Part shown: positions 51,468-59,676 of the stretch, piece after piece
Layout of the letters: every line of letters begins with the position of its first letter
Numbering within the stretch: the stretch's first letter is position 1
DNA from: an uncultured Oscillospiraceae bacterium
Lineage (GTDB): Bacteria > Bacillota > Clostridia > Oscillospirales > Acutalibacteraceae
Assembly: GCA_900549775.1 (NCBI GenBank)
Contig: URPR01000002.1
Coordinates: 1-64,000 of the forward strand
Reading direction: 5' to 3'
Length of the DNA stretch: 64,000 nucleotides
Notes under the pieces: generated by a model
Seen by the model: the letters and a program-made list of their open reading frames with translations, nothing else
Databases searched by the model: none
Told to the model about the DNA's origin: nothing
Position numbers and translations under genes: made by a program

Positions 51468-52796
51468 ATGAATGAAAAAAAATTGAATTTGGCTTTTGTA
51501 AAAACTTATGGCTGCCAACAAAATTTTTCCGATTCTGAAAAAATAAAAGGTATACTCAAAGAGATTGGGTTTGAATTTACCGACAAAGCAGAAAAAGCTG
51601 ATTTGATCATATTTAACACATGTGCTATAAGAGAGCATGCTGAAGATAGAGTCTTCGGCAATGTGGGAGCACTCAAGAATATAAAAAAGAAAAAACCAAA
51701 CTTACTTATAGCCCTTTGTGGGTGCATGATGGAACAGCCACATGTGCAAGAAAAAATAAAGAAAAGTTTTCCATTTGTTGACTTGACTTTCGGCACAGAC
51801 TCAATAGACCGAATTCCAGAACTTTTGTATAATGTTTTTGACGGCAAAAGTAGGGTATTCGACAGGGCAAATTTTAAAACAACTGTTGCTGAAGGTGTAC
51901 CTACGCTTCGCGATGGTAGTGTAAAAGCGTCTGTGCCGGTTATGTACGGCTGTGACAACTTTTGCTCTTATTGTATAGTTCCGTATGTTAGAGGTAGGGA
52001 GAAGAGTAGAGAGCCTGAGGATATAATTTCGGAAGTTAAAAAATTAATAGATCTTGGATATAAAGAAATAATGCTGTTAGGTCAGAATGTAAACTCTTAT
52101 GGCAAGAACTTAACTAATAGAATGAACTTTTCTGAGCTTTTAAAAGAAATTGATAAGATAGATGGAGAATACTGGGTTAGGTTCATGACATCGCACCCTA
52201 AAGATGTAAGCTATGAACTGATTGATACGATTGCCGATTGTAAGCACGTTACTAAGCAATTGCATTTGCCTTTTCAGTCGGGAAATGACAGAATTTTAAA
52301 AGAAATGAATCGGCATTATACTAGAGAAAAATATTTAGATATTGTATCTTATGCTAAAAATAAAATTCCGGAAATTTCGCTTACAAGTGACATTATCGTG
52401 GGATTTCCTGGTGAAACGGAACAGGAATTTGAAGATACTTTGAGCTTAGTAAAAACTGTTGGATTTGCGTCTTTATTTACGTTTATTTATTCAAAAAGGG
52501 TGGGTACGCCGGCTAGTGAAATGCCAGATCCGAATTCAAAAGCAGTGAAACAAGATAGATTTAACAGGCTTTTAAATTTGCAAGCTGAGATTTCAGATGA
52601 GCTGTATAATTCTATGGTAGGAAGAACCGAACGAGTTTTAATTGAAAGTAAGGCTTTGGGAGAAGGAAAGCTTACAGCGAGAACCGGCGGTGGCATAACT
52701 GTAGAACTAATTGGTGATGAAAACTTGATAGGAAAGTTTATTGATGTTAAAATAAAACATGCCAAAAGATGTTTATTATTGGGCGAAAAAGTATAA
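51468..52796 (+). CDS. miaB: tRNA-2-methylthio-N6-dimethylallyladenosine synthase
   Basis: Methylthiotransferase that adds a 2-methylthio group to i6A37 of tRNA. About 442 aa. N-terminal MTTase domain TYGCQQNFSDSEK (13-25) with further Cys in NTCAIREHAEDR and ALCGCM, radical SAM site GCDNFCSYCIVPYVRGRE (about 158-175), and a C-terminal TRAM domain. The frame is open 38 codons further up; I choose the ATG at 51468 with GAAGGAA close upstream because homology starts there. Works after MiaA, encoded at 58.7 kb in the same region. Confidence 0.93.
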   Translation: MNEKKLNLAFVKTYGCQQNFSDSEKIKGILKEIGFEFTDKAEKADLIIFNTCAIREHAEDRVFGNVGALKNIKKKKPNLLIALCGCMMEQPHVQEKIKKSFPFVDLTFGTDSIDRIPELLYNVFDGKSRVFDRANFKTTVAEGVPTLRDGSVKASVPVMYGCDNFCSYCIVPYVRGREKSREPEDIISEVKKLIDLGYKEIMLLGQNVNSYGKNLTNRMNFSELLKEIDKIDGEYWVRFMTSHPKDVSYELIDTIADCKHVTKQLHLPFQSGNDRILKEMNRHYTREKYLDIVSYAKNKIPEISLTSDIIVGFPGETEQEFEDTLSLVKTVGFASLFTFIYSKRVGTPASEMPDPNSKAVKQDRFNRLLNLQAEISDELYNSMVGRTERVLIESKALGEGKLTARTGGGITVELIGDENLIGKFIDVKIKHAKRCLLLGEKV

Positions 52797-52817
52797 TAAA
52801 GTAAAAAGGAGGACAAT

Positions 52818-53225
52818 ATGGATATTTTAAATGCTGCGAAGGATTTAGCAAGAGAGATTCAAAAAAGTGAAAGTTATATTAATTTAAAAATAGCAAGTCA
52901 AAATAACGATAATGATGAGAAATTGCAGGACTTGATTGGGAAATTTAACTTAAAGAAAATAGCGATATCGACGCAAATATTCGAAGATAACAAAAATTCT
53001 GATAAAATATCAAGGCTAAATGAAGAACTAAAGGCTTGTTATGAAGAGATAATGAATAACAGCAATATGCTAAATTATATGAAATGCAAAAAAGAATTTG
53101 ATGAATTGATTAGAAAGATAAATTTGCTGGTAGCAGCCGGAGCAAATGGAGAAGATGTAGATAGTGTTAATCTAGAAAATAATGGCTGTACAGGCTCTTG
53201 TGGCAGCTGCGGTGGGTGTCAATAG
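52818..53225 (+). CDS. YlbF/YmcA family protein with Cys-rich tail
   Basis: Helical regulator of 135 aa. In Bacillus, YmcA, YlbF and YaaT form an Fe-S-cluster complex that affects sporulation, competence and biofilm and works with RNase Y; ymcA lies beside miaB (ymcB), as here. The first 110 residues are the helical hairpin domain. The tail GCTGSCGSCGGCQ (123-135) adds four closely spaced Cys (124, 128, 131, 134), likely metal or cluster ligands. AAGGAGG before the ATG; mutS follows 30 bases on. Confidence 0.85.
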   Translation: MDILNAAKDLAREIQKSESYINLKIASQNNDNDEKLQDLIGKFNLKKIAISTQIFEDNKNSDKISRLNEELKACYEEIMNNSNMLNYMKCKKEFDELIRKINLLVAAGANGEDVDSVNLENNGCTGSCGSCGGCQ

Positions 53226-53255
53226 TATTATAAAAATTAAAAAGGTGGGATGATT

Positions 53256-55859
53256 TTGGCAGAGTTATCACCAATGATGAAACAGTATTTTGAAATAAAG
53301 GAACAAAACAAGGATTCGATTTTGTTCTTTAGGCTTGGCGACTTCTATGAGATGTTTTTTGACGACGCGAAAATTGCAGCGAAGGAACTAGAACTTACTT
53401 TAACAGGCAAAGACTGTGGGCAAAATGAAAGAGCACCGATGTGCGGCGTGCCTTATCACAGCTGTGAAGCTTACATATCTAGGCTGGTGGAAAAGGGCTA
53501 TAAAGTTGCTATTTGTGAGCAAACAAGTGAACCTTCCAATAGGGGCATTGTTAAAAGAGATGTTGTAAGAGTGGTAACGCCGGGCACAGTTATAGAAAAT
53601 AGCATGTTGGATGAAAGTAAAAATAATTTTATTTGTTCGGTGTTTAAACTTAAAGATGAAATAGGTTTTTGTGCTTGTGATATATCGACTGGAGAACTTA
53701 GCGCTACTAGTATTTTTGGCACGAATGTACAGCAAAAATTAAAAGATGAACTTACAAAATTTAGACCGAGAGAAGTTTTATTAAATGGACAAGTAGGCGA
53801 TTTAGAAGAAACTAAGGTTTTTATAAGGGAGAAACTACATAGCTTTGCAGGGAAAACAATAGAAACAATAAAAAACTTGAGTGACTATGAAAGTCTTATA
53901 CTTAGTCAGTTTAAGAAAGATCAACTGGATGATTTAAATATCGATAGTGATAGTTTGATATTCAGTATTGCTATACTCATAGAATATTTAAGAGAAACGC
54001 AGAAAAATGGTCTTGAAAACTTAAATGCAATAGATATTTATAGTGAAAATGAATTTATGAGTTTGGATCTTAACACTTGTAGGAACTTAGAGCTCATAGA
54101 GACTATGCGAAATAGAGAAAAAGTAGGGTCACTTTTGTGGGTTTTAGATTCAACAAAAACAGCTATGGGCAAACGCTTGATAAGATCATATATTGAAAGG
54201 CCGTTATTAAATTCCAATAAGATAATAAAAAGACAGGATGCAGTGGAAGAGCTGATGAGCAATATAAAGTTGCTTGACGAGGTTGAGAAAGAGCTATCTG
54301 GAATTTATGATTTAGAAAGGCTTTTGACGCGTGTGGTGTACGGCTCTGCAAATGCCAGAGACTTAAGAGCAATATGCGCAGCTACTGAGAAATTACCCGG
54401 ATTAAAGTTAAAATTAAAAAATGTGCAAACACCGCTTTTAAGGGAAATAGAAGCTAAAATAGATGATCTCAATGACATAAAAACTTTAATAGATTCTGCT
54501 ATTGTAGAATCTGATATCCCGCTTACTGTCAAAGAAGGGGGAATTATAAAAGAAGGATACAGTGCAGAGATTGACGAGCTGAGAAGCAATTTAGTAAATG
54601 GAAAAGATATTATAGCAAAAATAGAAGCTAGAGAAAAATCGTTAACGGGCATACCAAAATTAAAAATAGGATATAACAAAGTTTTCGGCTATTATATCGA
54701 AGTTTCAAACTCATATAAGAGCAAAGTTCCTGAACATTATTTTAGGAAACAGACATTGTCTAACTGTGAAAGATACATAATATCGGAACTAAAGGAATTG
54801 GAAGGGAAGATTTTAGGCGCAAAAGAGAAATCGATGAACCTTGAATATGAAGTTTTTGTATCAGTTCGTAAAAAAGTGGCGGAAAATTTGAAAAGAATAC
54901 AAATTACTGCTGCTAACATTGCAAAATTGGATGTTCTGTATTCTTTTGCTAGAATTGCTTATCAAAACAACTATGTAAAGCCGGAAGTAACAAATACTGG
55001 AGAAATTATTATTGAAGAGGGAAGACACCCCGTAGTAGAGAGATTATCTAAAGACTCTTTATTTGTTCCAAACGATGTTGTCTTGGATCGAGATGACAAC
55101 AGAATAGCTGTTATTACGGGCCCAAATATGGCGGGTAAGTCCACTTATATGAGGCAAGTTGCGCTGATTACGATTATGGCTCAGATGGGAAGCTTTGTGC
55201 CAGCCAAAAAGGCAAAAATAGGTATAGTGGACAGTGTGTTTACTAGAGTGGGTGCCAGCGATGATTTATCTAGTGGGCAGTCTACCTTTATGGTGGAGAT
55301 GGTTGAAGTTGCCAATATTGTAAAGAATGCCACTAAAGATAGCTTGATAATACTGGACGAAATAGGAAGAGGCACGTCAACTTTTGACGGAATGAGCATA
55401 GCAAGGGCTGTTTTAGAGTATGTGCAGGATGAATCTATACTCGGCTGTAAAACGCTATTTGCTACTCATTATCACGAACTAATCAGCCTAGAAGATGAAC
55501 TGAGCGGAGTAAAAAACTATAACATTGCTGCGAAAAAAAGAGGCGATGATTTAATTTTCTTAAGACGCATAGTGAGAGGTGGGGCTGATGACAGCTACGG
55601 AATAGAAGTAGCGAAATTGGCAGGAGTACCGGACTTTATTATAAAAAGAGCAAAGAAAGTATTAAATGAATTGGAAAGCGGAAGCAAAATAATATACAAA
55701 GAGTTACCAGCTCAAATGACTTTAACTCAAAGTGAAGACTCTATTGTTTCTAAAGGAGTGCTGGAAAAACTAAAAAAAATAGACCCAACCACACTAACGC
55801 CGATTGAGTCTATGAATATTTTATTTAATTTAGTTTCTGAAGTAAATAAAAAACTGTAA
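53256..55859 (+). CDS. mutS: DNA mismatch repair protein MutS
   Basis: Mismatch-recognition ATPase, 867 aa. The N-terminal motif FFRLGDFYEMFFDDAK contains the Phe-x-Glu mismatch wedge (FYE, about residues 30-32). Walker A is GPNMAGKST (about 620-628), with DEIGRGTSTFDG as Walker B/signature. I take the TTG at 53256 as start (AELSPMMKQY), because AAAGGTGGG sits 6 bases upstream; the ATG at 53250 is too close to that site. mutL is separated from it by a divergent peptide cassette. Confidence 0.96.
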   Translation: MAELSPMMKQYFEIKEQNKDSILFFRLGDFYEMFFDDAKIAAKELELTLTGKDCGQNERAPMCGVPYHSCEAYISRLVEKGYKVAICEQTSEPSNRGIVKRDVVRVVTPGTVIENSMLDESKNNFICSVFKLKDEIGFCACDISTGELSATSIFGTNVQQKLKDELTKFRPREVLLNGQVGDLEETKVFIREKLHSFAGKTIETIKNLSDYESLILSQFKKDQLDDLNIDSDSLIFSIAILIEYLRETQKNGLENLNAIDIYSENEFMSLDLNTCRNLELIETMRNREKVGSLLWVLDSTKTAMGKRLIRSYIERPLLNSNKIIKRQDAVEELMSNIKLLDEVEKELSGIYDLERLLTRVVYGSANARDLRAICAATEKLPGLKLKLKNVQTPLLREIEAKIDDLNDIKTLIDSAIVESDIPLTVKEGGIIKEGYSAEIDELRSNLVNGKDIIAKIEAREKSLTGIPKLKIGYNKVFGYYIEVSNSYKSKVPEHYFRKQTLSNCERYIISELKELEGKILGAKEKSMNLEYEVFVSVRKKVAENLKRIQITAANIAKLDVLYSFARIAYQNNYVKPEVTNTGEIIIEEGRHPVVERLSKDSLFVPNDVVLDRDDNRIAVITGPNMAGKSTYMRQVALITIMAQMGSFVPAKKAKIGIVDSVFTRVGASDDLSSGQSTFMVEMVEVANIVKNATKDSLIILDEIGRGTSTFDGMSIARAVLEYVQDESILGCKTLFATHYHELISLEDELSGVKNYNIAAKKRGDDLIFLRRIVRGGADDSYGIEVAKLAGVPDFIIKRAKKVLNELESGSKIIYKELPAQMTLTQSEDSIVSKGVLEKLKKIDPTTLTPIESMNILFNLVSEVNKKL

Positions 55860-55940
55860 CTATCAATAAAAATGTCATAAGTTTTTATTGCTTATATTAG
55901 CTTAAAATTCAAACATTTAACTTAGATAATCTATTCTTAT

Positions 55941-56105
55941 TTACTTGTTTAAGTTAGTCGGAGGGGGTGTATGATTTTCTTTTGAGTTATCGCCGATAAT
56001 TTTTTTAAAGCTATCGAGAAGATTAGAAAGATTAAAACCACCTCCTCCGGAAACTTTACCTAAAGTTTCTTCAGTTAATTTATTATCTTCTTTTGGTTTT
56101 GACAT
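55941..56105 (-). CDS. double-glycine leader peptide 3
   Basis: A 54-residue peptide with AAGGAGTG before its ATG. The leader SKPKEDNKLTEETLGKVSGG matches those of the two upstream peptides, ending in the GG cleavage site. The core of about 33 residues begins with Gly-Gly, then FNLSNLLDSFKKIIGDN, a likely amphipathic helix, and ends in a Pro-rich segment (TPPPTNLNK). It is the last gene of a three-peptide unit on the minus strand. Bacteriocin or signal peptide is likely from the leader type; activity is unknown. Confidence 0.78.
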   Translation of the reverse strand: MSKPKEDNKLTEETLGKVSGGGGFNLSNLLDSFKKIIGDNSKENHTPPPTNLNK

Positions 56106-56128
56106 AATATATCACTCCTTATTTCAAA

Positions 56129-56320
56129 TTAAGATTTTTTATCAGAAGATTTGTTCTTATATTTACATATTCGGTAGCTATCATCTAATAGATCACGGGG
56201 AAGACCAGACCATGCCCCTGCCCATGGATGATCCGATTTAGGTCCCGAAAGACCACCACCTGAGACCTTGTCTAATTTTTCTTCACTTAATGCTTTTCCA
56301 TTTTTGTTCTCTTTGCTCAT
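56129..56320 (-). CDS. double-glycine leader peptide 2
   Basis: A 63-residue peptide; leader SKENKNGKALSEEKLDKVSGG, nearly identical to that of peptide 1. The core of about 41 residues starts GLSGPKSDHPWAGAW, contains one Cys (in RICKYK) and ends in a basic Lys/Ser tail. TGGAGGAAA precedes the ATG. The LSEEKLDKVSGG pattern is the ComC/bacteriocin type cut by C39 peptidase-ABC exporters, none of which is nearby. Confidence 0.8.
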   Translation of the reverse strand: MSKENKNGKALSEEKLDKVSGGGLSGPKSDHPWAGAWSGLPRDLLDDSYRICKYKNKSSDKKS

Positions 56321-56348
56321 GGTTTGTTTCCTCCAAATTTCATATTTT

Positions 56349-56531
56349 TTAATGATTAAAGTTCATATTAGGGTTTGGATTGGTGACCTTTTTGCCCGTG
56401 TAGCGGGGGTTTGGGTAGCCAATGCGACCAAAGTCAACCTTTGGGTTGACGGGTTGAAATTTAGCACCGCCTGAGACCCTATCTAATTTTTCTTCGCTTA
56501 ATTCCTTTTCGTTTTTGTTCTCTTTGTTCAT
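56349..56531 (-). CDS. double-glycine leader peptide 1
   Basis: A 60-residue peptide, first gene of the cassette. Leader NKENKNEKELSEEKLDRVSGG; core of 38 residues starting AKFQPVNPKVDF, with repeated NP and YPNPRY motifs, no Cys, and the ending PNPNMNFNH. TGGAGGAAA lies before the ATG. The cores of the three peptides are unrelated while the leaders are conserved, as in families exported by one shared system. Confidence 0.8.
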   Translation of the reverse strand: MNKENKNEKELSEEKLDRVSGGAKFQPVNPKVDFGRIGYPNPRYTGKKVTNPNPNMNFNH

Positions 56532-56555
56532 AATTCATTTCCTCCATTTTAAAAT

Positions 56556-56579
56556 ATTAATCAATAATTATTGATTAAT
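56556..56579 (-). promoter_or_regulatory. 24-bp perfect palindrome at the peptide promoter
   Basis: ATTAATCAATAA joined directly to its reverse complement, no mismatch. It begins 3 bases after the -10 box and covers the expected transcription start of the peptide cassette, so it is well placed to be a repressor operator. Confidence 0.7.
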
Positions 56580-56582
56580 CAA

Positions 56583-56611
56583 ATTATACAATTATATATT
56601 ATATTTGTCAA
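56583..56611 (-). promoter_or_regulatory. sigma-A promoter of the GG-peptide cassette
   Basis: On the minus strand perfect TTGACA (56606-56611), 17-base spacer, perfect TATAAT (56583-56588), 52 bases before peptide 1. Confidence 0.8.
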
Positions 56612-56658
56612 GTTATTTATTGAAAATAATTAAGAAATTTTTAGAAGAAGGTGAAAAT

Positions 56659-58647
56659 ATGAGTAAAATTAATGTTTTGAATAAACATATAGCGGAGCTG
56701 ATTGCTGCAGGAGAAGTAGTAGAAAGGCCAAGTTCTGTGGTGAAGGAACTAGTCGAAAATGCAATAGATGCAAAGGCTTCGTCTATAACAGTGGAGATTA
56801 AAAATGGTGGAATTACTCATATAAGAGTAACAGACGATGGTGAAGGCATAGAAAAAGATGATGTCAAAAAAGCGTTTTTGAAAAATGCTACTAGTAAAAT
56901 TTTATTGGCAGATGACCTGGAAAAAATATCCACATTGGGCTTTAGAGGCGAGGCTCTAGCTTCAATATGTGCAGTGTCTAAGGTTGAGATTATCACGAAA
57001 ACTAAAGATGAGATAATGGGAGTTCACTATGAAGTTGAGGGCGGAGAAGAGGGCAATGTTGAGGAAATTGGAGCGAGCAATGGCACTACAATTATAGTTA
57101 AAGACTTGTTTTACAATGTGCCAGCACGTTTGAAGTTTTTGAAAAAAGATATTTCAGAATCTAATGCCATAGCAAAACTCATTGACAGGCTTGCACTTTC
57201 ACATCCGGATGTTAGCTTTAAGTTTATAAAAGATGGGAAAATGGTTTTGAATACGCCAGGTGATGGTGAAGTAAGTTCAGCAATTTACTCAGTTTATGGC
57301 AAGGATTTTAATGATTCGTTGATTCCTCTTGAATATAACTTGAATGGTCTTAAAGCTTGTGGATATATAAGTCTGCCGGTTTACGCAAGGGTCAATAGAA
57401 ATATGCAGCATTTCTTTATAAATGGAAGATATGTGAAAACGAAAACGGCCATGGTAGCGCTTGAAGAAGCTTTTAAGGGAGCTATTATGGTGCAGAAATT
57501 TCCATCGTGTGTACTTTACGTAACAGTGCCGTTTGATATGGTGGACGTAAATGTTCACCCATCTAAAGTTGAAGTTAGGTTTGTAAATGAAAAGCCTATA
57601 TTTGATTTAATCTATCACGGAGTAAAAACGGCGCTTTTAAATAGAGATAAGCCTGTAAGTATGAAATTAGGTGTTCAAAAATGCGAAACGGCTGTCAATG
57701 CTCACAGAGAAAATTTATCTGAGAATAATAAAAATAATGTGATAAATATCACGGAAAAAAAAGATGATAAAATTTTTAATGAGGTAATGAACATTCCTCA
57801 AGAGAATAAAAAAATAAATATTTCAGATGTAAACTTCGATGATGGTATAGAAATTTTTATTCCGAAAAAGAATGCTAAAATAGAATTAAAATCTTCAGGA
57901 CAAAGTTATTTAAAGAAAGACAATATAACTTTCAAAAATGAAGTAGAAAATGTAATGCCAATAAAAGTTGAACCGGTAAAGACGGAAAGAAACATTGATG
58001 TGAGTATTGAAAAGGTACCGGTAAAAAGTTTTGCAGTGGCTGATCAAACAGAAATAGCAAATTTAAAGCCGCAGGAGCCCACTTTAAGCGTTGTAGGGGA
58101 GATATTTGATACTTACATAATAGTGCAGAAAAACAAAGATGAGGTTATATTTATAGATAAGCATGCGGCTCACGAGCGTTTGATATATGAAGATTTGATT
58201 AGCAAAAAAGGTAAAGATTATGCACAAGTATTGCTGGAGCCGATTGTGGTTACCTTGAGCAAAGATGAGTACGATGCGGTTATAAACAACTTAAATTTAT
58301 TTATCGATGCGGGGTTCGATATAGATGACTTTGGGGAAGGCGATGTAGTAGTTAGGTCTACACCTTTATCTCTAGACAGCGCAGACGTTAAGGATGTGGT
58401 TGTTGAAATGGCAACTCATATTTTAGAAAATAAAAAAGATGTCGAAAATTCTCATAAGCAGTGGCTATATCAAAATGTGGCTTGTCGTGCCGCTATAAAG
58501 GGCGGTCTTAAAGGATCTAAAGAGGAAATGATAGCTTTGGTGAAAAAACTGGAAGAAAATCCAAATGTTAGGTATTGTCCACACGGTAGGCCAGTTTCGA
58601 TGACTATGAAAAAAAGTGAAATAGAAAAGCAATTTGGTAGGATGTGA
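56659..58647 (+). CDS. mutL: DNA mismatch repair protein MutL
   Basis: GHKL ATPase and latent endonuclease, 662 aa. N-terminal motifs NAIDAKASSITVEI (about 36-49), DDGEGIEKDD (about 60-69) and GFRGEALASICAVS (about 95-108). A variable linker spans about 340-470. The C-terminal endonuclease motif DKHAAHERLIYED (Asp-x-His-Ala-x2-Glu-x4-Glu) is present, as is the zinc-site segment near CPHGRP. The ATG at 56659 has AGAAGGTGA upstream. Its stop lies close to or overlaps the miaA start. Confidence 0.96.
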   Translation: MSKINVLNKHIAELIAAGEVVERPSSVVKELVENAIDAKASSITVEIKNGGITHIRVTDDGEGIEKDDVKKAFLKNATSKILLADDLEKISTLGFRGEALASICAVSKVEIITKTKDEIMGVHYEVEGGEEGNVEEIGASNGTTIIVKDLFYNVPARLKFLKKDISESNAIAKLIDRLALSHPDVSFKFIKDGKMVLNTPGDGEVSSAIYSVYGKDFNDSLIPLEYNLNGLKACGYISLPVYARVNRNMQHFFINGRYVKTKTAMVALEEAFKGAIMVQKFPSCVLYVTVPFDMVDVNVHPSKVEVRFVNEKPIFDLIYHGVKTALLNRDKPVSMKLGVQKCETAVNAHRENLSENNKNNVINITEKKDDKIFNEVMNIPQENKKINISDVNFDDGIEIFIPKKNAKIELKSSGQSYLKKDNITFKNEVENVMPIKVEPVKTERNIDVSIEKVPVKSFAVADQTEIANLKPQEPTLSVVGEIFDTYIIVQKNKDEVIFIDKHAAHERLIYEDLISKKGKDYAQVLLEPIVVTLSKDEYDAVINNLNLFIDAGFDIDDFGEGDVVVRSTPLSLDSADVKDVVVEMATHILENKKDVENSHKQWLYQNVACRAAIKGGLKGSKEEMIALVKKLEENPNVRYCPHGRPVSMTMKKSEIEKQFGRM

Positions 58648-58663
58648 TTTTATAAACACTGAA

Positions 58664-59611
58664 GTGAATCGAAAAAAAATAAAAGTTTTAGCTGTGGTTG
58701 GACCAACAGCATCGGGCAAAACTAACTTTTCAGTAGAGTTAGCAAAGGCATTAGATGGAGAAATAATTTCGGCAGACTCTATGCAGATATACAAAGAAAT
58801 GAACATAGGCACTGCTAAGCCTACAGCTGACGAGATGCAGGGTATAAAACATTATTTGATAGATTTTGTCCCGCTTGAAGAAAACTTCAGTGTAGCGGAT
58901 TATGTGAAATTAGCGAAGGAAAAAATTTTTGATATAAATTCGAGATCAAAGTTGCCTATCATTTGTGGAGGCACGGGTCTATATGTGAACTCGTTGATAG
59001 ATAATGTGGACTTTACAAAACAAAACTCGGACATTAAGGTAAGAAAAGAACTGGAGCAGAGGCTGAAGGATAAAGGCATAGAACCACTATTAGAAGAGCT
59101 TAAAGCGTTTGACCCTGAATCTGCTGAAAGGATACATCCTAACAATGTTTTGCGGATAATTAGAGCAATTGAAATTTATAAAGTTACCGGTATAACTATG
59201 ACGCAGCAGATTGAAAATTCCAAAAAGATAGATTCACCATTTTCTCCGTTAATTTTAGGTTTGGATTATAGAAACAGGGATGTGCTATATGAGAAAATCA
59301 ACAGACGCGTGGATTTCATGATAGAAAATGGTCTTTTGGAGGAGGCTAGAAAAATTCTTTCTAAAAAATGCAGTAAGACTGCCATGAATGCTATCTGTTA
59401 TAAAGAACTTTTGCCTTACTTTGAAGGTACTTTAAGTTTAGAAATGGCTGTAGACAAAATAAAACAAAGTACCAGAAATTATGCCAAAAGGCAGTTGACA
59501 TGGTTTAGAAAAGATAAACGAATTCAATGGATTCATCTTGATGAATATAATGATTTTAAAGAAAATTTAAAAAAATACACAAAAAATATAGAAATATGGA
59601 AAAGTATGTGA
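58664..59611 (+). CDS. miaA: tRNA dimethylallyltransferase
   Basis: Transfers the dimethylallyl group to A37 of tRNAs reading UNN codons, giving i6A, the substrate of MiaB. The P-loop GPTASGKT, the DSMQIYKEMNIGTAKP block and the late QLTWFRKD motif (about residue 284) are canonical. The start is uncertain: GTG at 58664 gives a standard N-terminus (about 315 aa) but a poor ribosome site; TTG at 58634, inside mutL, would add ten residues. Follows mutL as in many bacteria. hfq, a frequent next gene, is not present here. Confidence 0.94.
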   Translation: MNRKKIKVLAVVGPTASGKTNFSVELAKALDGEIISADSMQIYKEMNIGTAKPTADEMQGIKHYLIDFVPLEENFSVADYVKLAKEKIFDINSRSKLPIICGGTGLYVNSLIDNVDFTKQNSDIKVRKELEQRLKDKGIEPLLEELKAFDPESAERIHPNNVLRIIRAIEIYKVTGITMTQQIENSKKIDSPFSPLILGLDYRNRDVLYEKINRRVDFMIENGLLEEARKILSKKCSKTAMNAICYKELLPYFEGTLSLEMAVDKIKQSTRNYAKRQLTWFRKDKRIQWIHLDEYNDFKENLKKYTKNIEIWKSM

Positions 59612-59676
59612 TATAATTCTTTTAAATAATTATTTTTTAGAATTTATAAAGCAAAGCGAACAAAAAGGAGCTTGTA

